Source of the DNA: an uncultured beta proteobacterium
Lineage (GTDB): Bacteria > Pseudomonadota > Gammaproteobacteria > Burkholderiales > SG8-39
Length of the DNA: 34,237 nucleotides
Direction of reading: 5' to 3'
NCBI GenBank assembly: GCA_902826155.1
Contig: CADEDU010000080.1
Span: 1 to 34,237 of the forward strand
Part shown: positions 18,394 through 27,021 of the stretch, piece after piece
How the letters are laid out: each line of letters opens with the position of its first letter
Numbering within the stretch: the first letter of the stretch is position 1
Notes under the pieces: generated by a model
What the model was told of the DNA's origin: nothing
The model's database searches: none
The model's input: only the letters and a program-made list of their open reading frames with translations
Position numbers and translations under genes: made by a program

Positions 18394-21156
18394 ATGCGCA
18401 CCACGTTCACTCTTACAATGGTGCTGCTGAGCCTCGTGCTCGGTATGCCGGCGCACGCCTTGAACGTGGCGTTCTACTACGGCCAGAGTCTGCCCTGGGA
18501 CGAGCTGCGTGCCTTCGACGTGGTCGTGGTCGAACCCGAGCATGTGGCCACACCGGCGGCGTACAACGACGCGCGCAGCCAGCTGTACGCCTATGTGAGC
18601 GTGGGCGAAGTGCATCCGAGCCGCGCGTACTTCGGCCGTGTCGATCCGCGTTGGCAGATCGGTCGCAACGATGCATGGGGCTCGATCGTCATCGACCAGT
18701 CGCAGGCGGACTGGCATGCGTTCTTCCTGGCCGAAGTCGTGCGGCCGCTGATCGAGCGTGGCTTTCGCGGCTTGTTCCTCGATACGCTCGATTCGTATCA
18801 CCTGGTGGCCAAGACCGACCAGGCGCGCGCGCAACAGGAGGCGGGGCTGGTGGCGCTGGTGCGCGCGATCCGCGCTGCGTATCCCGACGTGGCGCTCATC
18901 TTCAATCGTGGCTTCGAGATCCTGCCCAGCGTGCACGATGCGGTGCGAGCGGTGGCGTTCGAGTCGCTGTATCGAAGCTGGAATCAGGCCGCGCAGGAGT
19001 ACGGCGAGGTGCCGGCCGACGACCGGACGTGGGTGCTCAAACAGCTCGAACCGGTGGTGCAACGCTACAAGCTCCCGGTCATTGCGATCGACTACGTGCC
19101 GCCGCGCGAGCGCGAACTGGCGCGCACCACGGCTGCGAGGATCCGCGAACACGGGTTCATTCCCTATGTTGCCGATCCGAAGTTCGAATCGCTCGGTGTG
19201 GGCAATCTCGAGGTGCTGCCACGCAAGGTGCTGTTCGTGTACGCCGCGCGCCAGGGCAACGAGCTGAATCTCCAGACCGGGCACCAGGTGCTCGAGACGC
19301 CGCTCAACTACCTGGGCTACACCGCGGAGTACGCGCGCGTCGACGAGCCGCTGCCGCCGCCGCCTCTCAACGGGCGCTATGCGGCAATCGTGTCGTGGTT
19401 GAGCGGCGAAGAGGCGCGCGGCACCGAGTTTCCGCAATGGATCAAGACGCAGCTCGAGCACGGCATGCGCTACGTCGCATTGGAGGGCTTCGGTTTCACG
19501 CCCGATCCGCAGTTCCTCGAGCTGATGGGCCTGGAGGCAGTGAATGGATCGGGCAAGGCCGAGGTGCGCATCGCGCATCGCGAGCCGATCGTGGGTTTCG
19601 AGCATGAACCGCTGATTCCGGCTGGGGCGTATGGCGGCTATCGGGTTCCCGCCGACAGTGGTGGAGCACCGATCCTGCGGTTCGCCGCAGGTGAGGACTA
19701 CGCAGCCGATGCCGCCGCCTGGACGCGCGCGGGCGGTTTCGTGTTCGCGCCCAACGCGCTGGTGGAAGTGCCGGGCGCCAGCTACTCGCGCTGGGTGGTC
19801 CAGCCGATCGAATTTTTGCGGCGCGCCCTGGCCATGCCCGAGATGCCCGTGCCCGACGTGACCACTGAGAACGGACGCCGGCTGATGCTGGTGCATATCG
19901 ACGGCGATGGCTTCCCGAGCCGCGCGGAGTTGCCCGGAACGCCGCTGGCCGGCGAAGCGTTGCGTCGCGAGGTGCTGGAGAAATATCGCGTGCCGACGAC
20001 GATGTCGGTGATCCAGGGCGAGATCTCGCCGCGTGGCCTGTTCAAATCGCTTGCCCCGGTGATGGAAGCCGAGGCGCGCAAGATCTTTGCGCTGCCGTAT
20101 GTGGAGCTGGCGAGTCATTCGCTTTCGCATCCGTTTTTCTGGAAGCGGCTGGTCGACGGTGAGCGGCCCGAGAAGCCCGGCACGATGAACCTCGCGCTGC
20201 CCGGCTACGAGTTCGATCTGCGTGCGGAGATTCCCGGCTCGATCGAGTACATCAACCAGACGCTCGCTCCCGCGGGCAAGCGCGCGCAGTTGATGCTGTG
20301 GACCGGTGACTGCATTCCGCCCGAGGCGGCGCTCAAGGTCGCCTACGACAGCGGTCTGCTCAACATGAATGGCGGCGACACCGTCATCACACGTTCGCGC
20401 AACAGCTGGACCCTGATCGCGCCGCTCGGCGTGCGCAAGGGGCAGTACTTCCAGGTGTACGCGCCCAACCAGAACGAGAACGTCTACACCAACGAGTGGA
20501 CCGGGCCGTTCTACGGCTTCGAGCGCGTGATCGAAACGTTCGAGCTCACCGAGAGCCCGTACCGCTTCAAGCCGATCAACATCTACTACCACACCTACGC
20601 GGTCACCAAGCAGGCGTCGCTGCGCGCGCTGCACAAGATCTACCAGTGGGCGCTGTCGCAGCAGGTGATGAACGTCTACTCCACCGAGTACGTGCGCAAG
20701 GTGCTCGACTTCAATCGCGCCGTCGTCGCACGCGACTGGTCGAACGATGGCTGGCGTATTCGCGCCGCGGGTGATCTGCGCACCTTGCGATTGCCCGCGC
20801 AGGGGCCGCGACCGGATCTGGTGCGCAGTCGCAACGTGGCCGGAGCCGTGGACGGCCCGAGCGCGCGCTACGTCCATCTGAGCGGCGACGACGTGTTCCT
20901 CAAACTGGGCGCCGCTCAGGAACTGCCGGCGTTGCACAGTGCCAATGGCCGGCTCATCGAATGGTCGCGCGCGCAACGCTCGATCCGCGCCGCATTTTCC
21001 GCACACGTGCCGCTGGAGGTCGAGTTCGACGCCGCGGCGGGGTGCACGTTGCATCAGAACGGCCGCGTCGTTTCGCCCGCGAGGGTGGAAGGGCAACGCA
21101 CACGTTATGTCTTCGCCCAACCCGGACGCCACGACTTCGAGCTGGTCTGCACCTGA
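18394..21156 (+). CDS. pelA: Pel polysaccharide hydrolase/deacetylase PelA
   Basis: A periplasmic modifying enzyme for Pel, 920 residues (P. aeruginosa 948). The signal peptide MRTTFTLTMVLLSLVLGMPAH is followed by cleavage near AHA-LN. The N-terminal GH114-type barrel (about 25-270) shows GFRGLFLDTLDSYH and AFESLYRSWN, where Glu190 is my candidate for the catalytic acid equivalent to E218 of P. aeruginosa PelA. A Rossmann-like segment follows (about 280-400). The deacetylase domain has LVHIDGDGFPSR (Asp503/Asp505) and ELASHSLSHPF (His575, His579), the CE4/CE18-style metal set. A C-terminal beta-rich part completes it. The deacetylase gives Pel its positive charge. The start has a weak Shine-Dalgarno but sits 9 bp after the epimerase stop, suggesting coupling. 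Confidence 0.95.
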   Translation: MRTTFTLTMVLLSLVLGMPAHALNVAFYYGQSLPWDELRAFDVVVVEPEHVATPAAYNDARSQLYAYVSVGEVHPSRAYFGRVDPRWQIGRNDAWGSIVIDQSQADWHAFFLAEVVRPLIERGFRGLFLDTLDSYHLVAKTDQARAQQEAGLVALVRAIRAAYPDVALIFNRGFEILPSVHDAVRAVAFESLYRSWNQAAQEYGEVPADDRTWVLKQLEPVVQRYKLPVIAIDYVPPRERELARTTAARIREHGFIPYVADPKFESLGVGNLEVLPRKVLFVYAARQGNELNLQTGHQVLETPLNYLGYTAEYARVDEPLPPPPLNGRYAAIVSWLSGEEARGTEFPQWIKTQLEHGMRYVALEGFGFTPDPQFLELMGLEAVNGSGKAEVRIAHREPIVGFEHEPLIPAGAYGGYRVPADSGGAPILRFAAGEDYAADAAAWTRAGGFVFAPNALVEVPGASYSRWVVQPIEFLRRALAMPEMPVPDVTTENGRRLMLVHIDGDGFPSRAELPGTPLAGEALRREVLEKYRVPTTMSVIQGEISPRGLFKSLAPVMEAEARKIFALPYVELASHSLSHPFFWKRLVDGERPEKPGTMNLALPGYEFDLRAEIPGSIEYINQTLAPAGKRAQLMLWTGDCIPPEAALKVAYDSGLLNMNGGDTVITRSRNSWTLIAPLGVRKGQYFQVYAPNQNENVYTNEWTGPFYGFERVIETFELTESPYRFKPINIYYHTYAVTKQASLRALHKIYQWALSQQVMNVYSTEYVRKVLDFNRAVVARDWSNDGWRIRAAGDLRTLRLPAQGPRPDLVRSRNVAGAVDGPSARYVHLSGDDVFLKLGAAQELPALHSANGRLIEWSRAQRSIRAAFSAHVPLEVEFDAAAGCTLHQNGRVVSPARVEGQRTRYVFAQPGRHDFELVCT

Positions 21157-21179
21157 CCCTCGAAAGCCAGGGGCGCCCC

Positions 21180-21212
21180 ATGAACGACTCCGTTTCTCAC
21201 CAACCTGGATGA
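21180..21212 (+). other. Ten-codon open frame overlapping the pelB start
   Basis: An ATG at 21180 preceded 6 nt upstream by AGGGG opens a frame encoding MNDSVSHQPG, whose TGA (21210-21212) overlaps the in-frame pelB ATG at 21209 as ATGA. It could be a leader that couples translation into pelB, or the true pelB start followed by a one-base frameshift in this assembly or strain. Confidence 0.3.
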
Positions 21213-24200
21213 CAGCGGCGGTGGGTGTCGCGGGTGCGCTGCTCTTGTACGCGGCGTATCCGGAACGAGCCCTCGAATGGCACATGTCTAGAGCTGCGCA
21301 AACCGATCCCGTGCTGACGCTGCTGCTGCGCGCCTACACCCGTCTCGAGCCCGACAACGTGGATCGGCGTATCGCGCTGTTCCGTCAGTTGCTGGCCGAA
21401 GGGCGGTTCGGTGAGGCCGAGCGCGCGCTCGCGCCGCTGCTGGTGCACGCCGATCAGATCGTGCGTGGTGCGGCGCTGCGTCTGCGCTTCGATCTGGTTG
21501 AGCGTGCTGTGATGGCAATGCGACCGGGAAGCGCCGAGCGCACCGCAGGCATGGAGCGGCTCGCCGGATTGATGCAGGAATTGACGAGCGAAGGGATCTC
21601 CACGCGAGAGCTGTCGCGTAACGTCCAGCGACTGCTCGACGCCGACGCGGAAGCGCGCGCCGAGCTGCTGGCCCAGCATCGTGCGCTCGAGAAGTGGGAC
21701 ATGCAGCCCGCCGATCCGAGCCAGTCGCCGGCGCCGCGAGGCGAGGCGGCGCGGGAGTCGGGCGAGCCCACCGCGCGTGGGGCGGCGATCAATGGGTCGA
21801 GTCGAGCGGCGAGCAGTGGGGCCGAAGCGCCGGCGGATTCGCGCGACCAAGCGACGATCGCGCCTGCTCCACGTCCGGCGGGGCCGGTCGAGCGCGCGCG
21901 TGTGCTGCTGGGCGAAGGCAAGCACGTGCTGGCCGCGCAGGCGTATCTGCAGGCGATGGACGCTGCGCCGAGCTACGAGTTGCGTCGTCGCTACTTCCTC
22001 GAAGCGCTGCGCACGTATCAGGCGGCCAGCAAATTCGACGAGGCGTTCGCGGCGGCAAATGCATCCGGCCAGCCGTTCATGCGTGATCTGGTGGTGGTCG
22101 AATTTCTGGTGCGCCTCGGTCGGGCTGCGAACCGCCCGGACATTGCCGAGCGCTACGTGCGCATCATGCTGCGGCTGTCTTCGAGCGGGCCGCGTGCGCC
22201 GCTCGCCGGGCACGAGCGCTCATTGGTGGCGGCCGCGATGCGCTGGGTGATCGCCGAGGCGCACGCCGCCGAAGAGGACCTGTCGATCTCGCTGCCGTTC
22301 GACGACGCGCGTTATCTGCTCGCGTTCGAAGTGTTCCTCGCCAACAAGAACCAGACGGCGGCCCGGCAGGTTGCCGCGGAAGCGGTGCGCCGCGCACCCC
22401 GCGATCCGCAGTGGCGCAAGCGCTACGCGCAGGTGAGCGAGTGGGACGGGCAGGCGCACCTCGCGCTCCAGCAATGGCTGGCGTACGCTGAGATGACCGA
22501 GGCCGACGATGGCTGGGCGGCGGTGAAGCGCCTGGCCGCGCCACTGTTCGATCATGAGATCGAACTCAAGCTGCTGGCGCGTGAGCGCAAGCAGCGGCCA
22601 CAGGATCTGAAGCTCATCACCGCGACGGTCGAACTGCACGAACGTCTGGGCACGCCGGACAAGGCAGTGGAGTTCCTGCGCGAGATCCTGCGCGAGCAGC
22701 CGCGTCGCGAGCTGTTCATGCTGTTGGCGGAGCTGGCACATCGTATGGGACGTGACGAGCTGGCGCTCGAAACGTACGACGCCCTGATCGCGCGCTTCGG
22801 CCAGGATGCCGACGTCGCCATCAAGCAGGCGGTGATCGCCTATTCGATCCGTCAGGTCGAACGCGCCTGGCGTTTCATCGAGCGTGCCAAGGACGTGGCG
22901 CATCGTGCCCACGTCGAGTACTGGCGCATGTATGCGAGCCTTGCCGAGCTGACGGCGAAGTTCGATGCCGCGACGCACGGATTCCGCGTACTTGCCGGAC
23001 GGCCCGATGCCGAAGCGAAGGATTTCGAAGGCCTGATCAGCGTGCTGCAGGGCCGCTTTCCGCTGGAGGCGGGCCGCGTCGCACTTACCGGTTACGAGCG
23101 CTTCGGCCGTCTGGACTGGCTGATGATCGCGCTGCAGTTGAACAGCGAGCAGCGCAACTGGACCGGCTTTCGCAATGCGCTCGGTCTGGTGCGCGACGCC
23201 GACTGGGCCAAGCTTCGTGCCGATGCGCGCTTCCTGGTGTTGCGCGCGGGCTTTTATCAGGCAACCGGCGCCGAGCGGCTGGCGTTGAGCGATCTGCTGC
23301 AGGCGTTCGATCTGTCGCCGCGCGATCAATCGGTGCGCCAGAGCCTGTTGTGGGCGCTGCTGTCGATGCGCCGGGTCGACGTGCTGCGCAACGTCGTGGT
23401 GCGCTGGCACAAGGACGCCGAAGCGAATCGCGAGCTGTGGGCGCCGTTCGCCGCCGCCTACATGCTCATGAACGAGCCGAAGAAGGCGCTGCGTTACTAC
23501 ACGAAACTGGTTGGTACCGGCGCGTCGCGCTCCAATGACTACCTGTTGCTGGTGTCGTTCGCGGGCGCGCTGGAACAGGCCGGCGACGTCGAGCGGGCGT
23601 GGCGGGTGCGCCGACACGTATGGACGCAGTTGCGCGACCCCGAGACGCTCAAGCAGGTGCGCGATCCGGCGCGGCTGCGCGATCTCAAGCGCACCACCGC
23701 GCAACTGGCGATGAGCTTCGCGCCTGGGGATGCGGCATCGAAGCTGATCGGCGAATTGCTCTACACGCAGGGTGCGACCGAGGCGGGGATCGATCCGGCG
23801 CTGAAGGAACTGGCCCTGTCGTGGCTGCTGTCGGCCGAGGCGCACGATGCTGCCGGCGCGTGGTACCTGCGCCAGTACGCGCGGGATCTGGCCGCCAATC
23901 GCGATCGGCCCTACTGGGCAATGCTCTCGATCGCGCTGGCCAACGACGACCGGCCCGCGGTGGCGAAGCTGCTCGACGAACAGGCCGATCTGCTGCCGCT
24001 AGGCGACCGGGTCGAGGCCGCGGCACGTCTGGGCCGCACCGCGCAGACCTTCGCGCTGGCGCGCGAGTGGCTGGAGCGCTATCCGGACAACAGCGATGCG
24101 CACGAGCGCTTCACCAGTCTGGCGATGACCGATGCCGAGCAACTGGTGGTCGAGATCAAGCGCACGCAGATCGGTGCACTGCGCTCGACCGATACGGCGC

Positions 24201-25042
24201 TGCGTGGCCGTCTCGAGTTGAACGGAGTGAAGCTCGGATTGGGCATCGACCGGCGCCAGCAGGCGAGCCGCGATGTCGACACCCTGGTCGGTGTGCCCGG
24301 CGTTGATCAGGCGTTCGAGGCGAGCGCGCAGATCGAACGGCCGCTCGGCAAACTTGGCTTGTCGATCACGCGGCGCGACGCGCTTGCACCGCACACCGGC
24401 GCTCGGCTCGAATGGACTCGGCAGCGCGAGCGCTGGTCGGGGCAGCTGAGTGCCGGGCTGCGCCAACGCGCCAACGAATCGATGCTGCTGCGTCTGGGCG
24501 GCATGAAAGATTCGGTCGAAGGCAATTTCGGTTACCGCTTCACCAAGTACGACAGCATGAACGCGATGCTGCGGTTCGATCGCTTCGCGAGTCAGAACCG
24601 GGTGCGGCTCGGTTCGGGGCGGGTCGAGAGCCTCGAGTTCGCGCATGCGTTCCGGCTGGAGTACCCGGATGCGCGCGTGCGTGTGTTCGCCTCGCGCAAT
24701 CAATTCGGCAGCACCGGCACGACGGATTCGGCGTTCGCGCGTTTTTCGCCCGACGGTTCGGTGCCCGACTCCGACGCGGTGATTCCGCGGCGCTACATCC
24801 TGCGCGGTGTGGGAGTGAGCCTGGGGCTGGCGCAGGAGGGCAACTACACGCGGGCGATCCGGCCGTTCGCAGACTACAGCGTTACCAAGAACAGCGCGTT
24901 CGGCCACGGCCAGTCGCTGCGTATCGGCGCGGCCGGCAACGTATTCGGGCGCGATCAACTGAGCATTTATTTCAACTATTCGCGCGGAGCCCGGGGCACG
25001 CGCGATGTCACCCGCGAGATCGCAGTGCGCTACGCGTGGTGA
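21209..25042 (+). CDS. pelB: Pel outer-membrane export porin with TPR scaffold, PelB
   Basis: Exports Pel across the outer membrane; its TPR arm holds PelA in the periplasm. From the ATG at 21209 it is 1277 residues (P. aeruginosa 1193). The N-terminal membrane segment is MTAAVGVAGALLLYAAY. Many 34-residue helical repeats follow. A Pro/Ala/Ser/Glu-rich linker occupies about residues 165-225, and from about residue 975 there is a beta-barrel with alternating hydrophobic strands ending in VRYAW, the terminal aromatic typical of outer-membrane proteins. The start is uncertain. ATG 21107 in the same frame (34 more residues, overlapping pelA) gives basic residues before the membrane segment. ATG 21180 has a better Shine-Dalgarno but is out of frame. 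I give 21209 as the conservative choice. Confidence 0.92.
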   Translation: MTAAVGVAGALLLYAAYPERALEWHMSRAAQTDPVLTLLLRAYTRLEPDNVDRRIALFRQLLAEGRFGEAERALAPLLVHADQIVRGAALRLRFDLVERAVMAMRPGSAERTAGMERLAGLMQELTSEGISTRELSRNVQRLLDADAEARAELLAQHRALEKWDMQPADPSQSPAPRGEAARESGEPTARGAAINGSSRAASSGAEAPADSRDQATIAPAPRPAGPVERARVLLGEGKHVLAAQAYLQAMDAAPSYELRRRYFLEALRTYQAASKFDEAFAAANASGQPFMRDLVVVEFLVRLGRAANRPDIAERYVRIMLRLSSSGPRAPLAGHERSLVAAAMRWVIAEAHAAEEDLSISLPFDDARYLLAFEVFLANKNQTAARQVAAEAVRRAPRDPQWRKRYAQVSEWDGQAHLALQQWLAYAEMTEADDGWAAVKRLAAPLFDHEIELKLLARERKQRPQDLKLITATVELHERLGTPDKAVEFLREILREQPRRELFMLLAELAHRMGRDELALETYDALIARFGQDADVAIKQAVIAYSIRQVERAWRFIERAKDVAHRAHVEYWRMYASLAELTAKFDAATHGFRVLAGRPDAEAKDFEGLISVLQGRFPLEAGRVALTGYERFGRLDWLMIALQLNSEQRNWTGFRNALGLVRDADWAKLRADARFLVLRAGFYQATGAERLALSDLLQAFDLSPRDQSVRQSLLWALLSMRRVDVLRNVVVRWHKDAEANRELWAPFAAAYMLMNEPKKALRYYTKLVGTGASRSNDYLLLVSFAGALEQAGDVERAWRVRRHVWTQLRDPETLKQVRDPARLRDLKRTTAQLAMSFAPGDAASKLIGELLYTQGATEAGIDPALKELALSWLLSAEAHDAAGAWYLRQYARDLAANRDRPYWAMLSIALANDDRPAVAKLLDEQADLLPLGDRVEAAARLGRTAQTFALAREWLERYPDNSDAHERFTSLAMTDAEQLVVEIKRTQIGALRSTDTALRGRLELNGVKLGLGIDRRQQASRDVDTLVGVPGVDQAFEASAQIERPLGKLGLSITRRDALAPHTGARLEWTRQRERWSGQLSAGLRQRANESMLLRLGGMKDSVEGNFGYRFTKYDSMNAMLRFDRFASQNRVRLGSGRVESLEFAHAFRLEYPDARVRVFASRNQFGSTGTTDSAFARFSPDGSVPDSDAVIPRRYILRGVGVSLGLAQEGNYTRAIRPFADYSVTKNSAFGHGQSLRIGAAGNVFGRDQLSIYFNYSRGARGTRDVTREIAVRYAW

Positions 25043-25123
25043 CGAACCCAACAACACACAACAACACGGATCATGCGGACGGGAGCTGACAACAAGGCTC
25101 GGCAGTGGGGATCGACAGGGGCG

Positions 25124-25654
25124 ATGGTCTTGGCGCGCCTGCGTACTGCCGCGCTCGCGCTGTTCACGGCATGGCTGATCACGGCATGCAGCGTGATGGA
25201 CAGTGCGCGCAAGCCGGATCTGGTGCCGGGCGCGGCCTGGGCACTCTTGCCGATCCTCAATCACACCGAAACGCCGCAGGCGGGGCTGCGCGCCGAAGCG
25301 CTGACCGAGAGCCTGATGGTTGCGTACGGCTTGGCCGTGGCGCGCTATCCGGCGCAGATCCAGACCGAGACGCTGTTCGAGCCCACCGATCGCAAGTCGG
25401 TTGATCAGGCGCTCGCCTGGGCGAAGAAGCAGAACGCACGCTATGCCGTCACCGGTGCGGTGGACGAGTGGCGCTACAAGGTTGGCGTCGACGGCGAGCC
25501 GGCGGTGGGGGTGACGCTCACGATCATCGACGTGCAGACCGGACGCACGCTGTGGAGCGGCGCGGGTGGGCGCACCGGCTGGAGCCGCGAAGCGCTGTCG
25601 GCAGTGGCGCAGAAACTGATCCGACAGCTGCTGCGCGAAGCGTTGCTCCCCTAG
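25124..25654 (+). CDS. pelC: Pel outer-membrane lipoprotein PelC
   Basis: A lipoprotein that in P. aeruginosa forms a dodecameric ring at the periplasmic face of the outer membrane and guides Pel to PelB. With the ATG at 25124 it is 176 residues (P. aeruginosa 172), starting with a classical lipoprotein signal MVLARLRTAALALFTAWLI and lipobox LITAC-S, with Cys22 the predicted lipidated residue. An upstream in-frame ATG at 25073 would add 17 polar residues before the signal and lacks a Shine-Dalgarno, whereas CAGGGG lies a few nt before 25124. The fold region shows WALLPILNHTETPQAG, AKKQNARYAVTGAVDEWRYK and GRTLWSGAGGRTGWSR, consistent with PelC. It lies between pelB and pelD, the conserved order. 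Confidence 0.93.
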   Translation: MVLARLRTAALALFTAWLITACSVMDSARKPDLVPGAAWALLPILNHTETPQAGLRAEALTESLMVAYGLAVARYPAQIQTETLFEPTDRKSVDQALAWAKKQNARYAVTGAVDEWRYKVGVDGEPAVGVTLTIIDVQTGRTLWSGAGGRTGWSREALSAVAQKLIRQLLREALLP

Positions 25655-25692
25655 GGAGCCGTGGCGATGATCCCGATGGAGCGAGCGCCGCG

Positions 25693-27021
25693 ATGATGAC
25701 GATGGTGCGGGCGGTTCTGCGCTTCGCGGTGCCGACACGCTCGCGCCCGTGGGTGGCACTCGAGGTCGGGATCATCACCGGCGTTGCGTACCTGATCGCG
25801 CGCTACGCCTCGCCCGCCGATCCGCTGTTCATCGGCGGCCAGTTCCAGTGGCTGTGGCTGGCACCGGCGCTGATCGCCTGTCGCTACGGCGTGTTCCCCG
25901 GATTCGCCTCTGTCGCTGTGCTGCTTGCCATGTGGTGGACCGGATTCGGTCCGGTGGCGATCGACGATCCGTTCCCGAAGGTGCACTTTCTCGGCGGCAT
26001 GCTGCTCACCTACATCTGCGGACAGTTCAGCGAGGTATGGAACTCGCGCCTGGCGCGCACGCGCGAAGTCGCCTCCTACTATCAATCGCGCCTGGATACG
26101 CTGGCGCGCAATCACTATCTGTTGCGCCTGTCGCACGACCGGCTGCTGCAGGACGCGCTGATCAAGCCGACCACGCTGCGCGACACGATGGACCGGCTGC
26201 GCGACCAGGCGATGAGTCAGGCGAGCGAGGCCAAGCCCAACACCGCGGAATTCATGCGCCTGCTCGGGCAGCTGTGCCAGATCGAGGTCGGCACGCTGCA
26301 TGCGATCGAGAAGGAGCGACCGGTCCCCGCGCCGCTCTCCGCGTTGGGCGAGATGCGCGAGCTGGTGTTGCGCGATCCGCTGGTGGAAAAGGCGATCGAA
26401 ACGAACGAACTGGCGCACGTACAGATGGTGGCGATCCGCGAGCGCAATCCGAGCCGCTATCTGGTGTGCGCACCGGCGGTGGACTCGTTCGGGCAGGCGC
26501 GCTTCTTCCTGGCGGTGGAGCGCATGCCGTTCCTGGCGCTGACGCGCGAAGCACTGCAGACGCTCGCGGTACTGCTCGGGTACTACGCCGACGGCTTCGC
26601 GGCGGGGCAGATCATCGCGCCGATCCGCGCGCGCGTGCCCGACGCGCCGATCGATTTCGCGCTGGAAGTGGCGCGGCTCAGCCGCATCGCGCGCGAGATC
26701 CAGATCGAATCGCGCATCGCCGCGCTGGTGTGCGGACCGGCGCCACGCATCGAGGAGGGCATCAGTCAGGTGCTGCGGGTGCGTCGCTCGCGCGACGTGA
26801 CCTGGGAGCACGAACGCGGCAACCGTCGCGTGCTGATTACGGTGATGCCGCTGGCAGGTGAAGCGGCGCTGCAGGGCTACTGGATGCGCGTCGAGAAGGT
26901 GTTGCGTGAAACCGTGGGCCTGGATCTTGGCGAGGGCGGGATCACGCCGCACTCGGTGGTGATCAACGGCAGCGATCCGGCGGCGCTGGTGTGTGATCTG
27001 CTGGAACGCTGCGATGCTTAA
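25693..27021 (+). CDS. pelD: Inner-membrane c-di-GMP receptor PelD
   Basis: Activates Pel synthesis on binding cyclic di-GMP. From the ATG at 25693 (GGAG about 11 nt before) it has 442 residues (P. aeruginosa 455). The N-terminal third holds about four membrane segments (LEVGIITGVAYLIARY, WLWLAPALIACRYGVFPG, ASVAVLLAMWW, LGGMLLTYICGQF), then a helical linker, a GAF domain (about 160-300) and a degenerate GGDEF domain. The c-di-GMP I-site RxxD is present as Arg365-Ser-Arg-Asp368 in VLRVRRSRDVTWE, matching R367/D370 of P. aeruginosa. Arg399 in YWMRVEK could be the equivalent of R402. No active GGDEF signature is seen, so it is a receptor, not a cyclase. Its stop overlaps the pelE start by 8 bp. 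Confidence 0.95.
   Translation: MMTMVRAVLRFAVPTRSRPWVALEVGIITGVAYLIARYASPADPLFIGGQFQWLWLAPALIACRYGVFPGFASVAVLLAMWWTGFGPVAIDDPFPKVHFLGGMLLTYICGQFSEVWNSRLARTREVASYYQSRLDTLARNHYLLRLSHDRLLQDALIKPTTLRDTMDRLRDQAMSQASEAKPNTAEFMRLLGQLCQIEVGTLHAIEKERPVPAPLSALGEMRELVLRDPLVEKAIETNELAHVQMVAIRERNPSRYLVCAPAVDSFGQARFFLAVERMPFLALTREALQTLAVLLGYYADGFAAGQIIAPIRARVPDAPIDFALEVARLSRIAREIQIESRIAALVCGPAPRIEEGISQVLRVRRSRDVTWEHERGNRRVLITVMPLAGEAALQGYWMRVEKVLRETVGLDLGEGGITPHSVVINGSDPAALVCDLLERCDA

Noticed and set aside
18048..19607. 519-codon plus-strand frame overlapping the epimerase and pelA
   Set aside because: It is the alternate reading frame of recognised genes, is very rich in Arg, Ala and Gly, and has no motifs.
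17437..21285. 1282-codon open frame on the minus strand opposite the epimerase and pelA
   Set aside because: Arg/His/Gln-rich composition with no domain signature, and it mirrors the codon structure of two well supported plus-strand genes. Same for the long antisense frames at 9895-11664, 22220-23845, 23999-25759 and 25651-27081.
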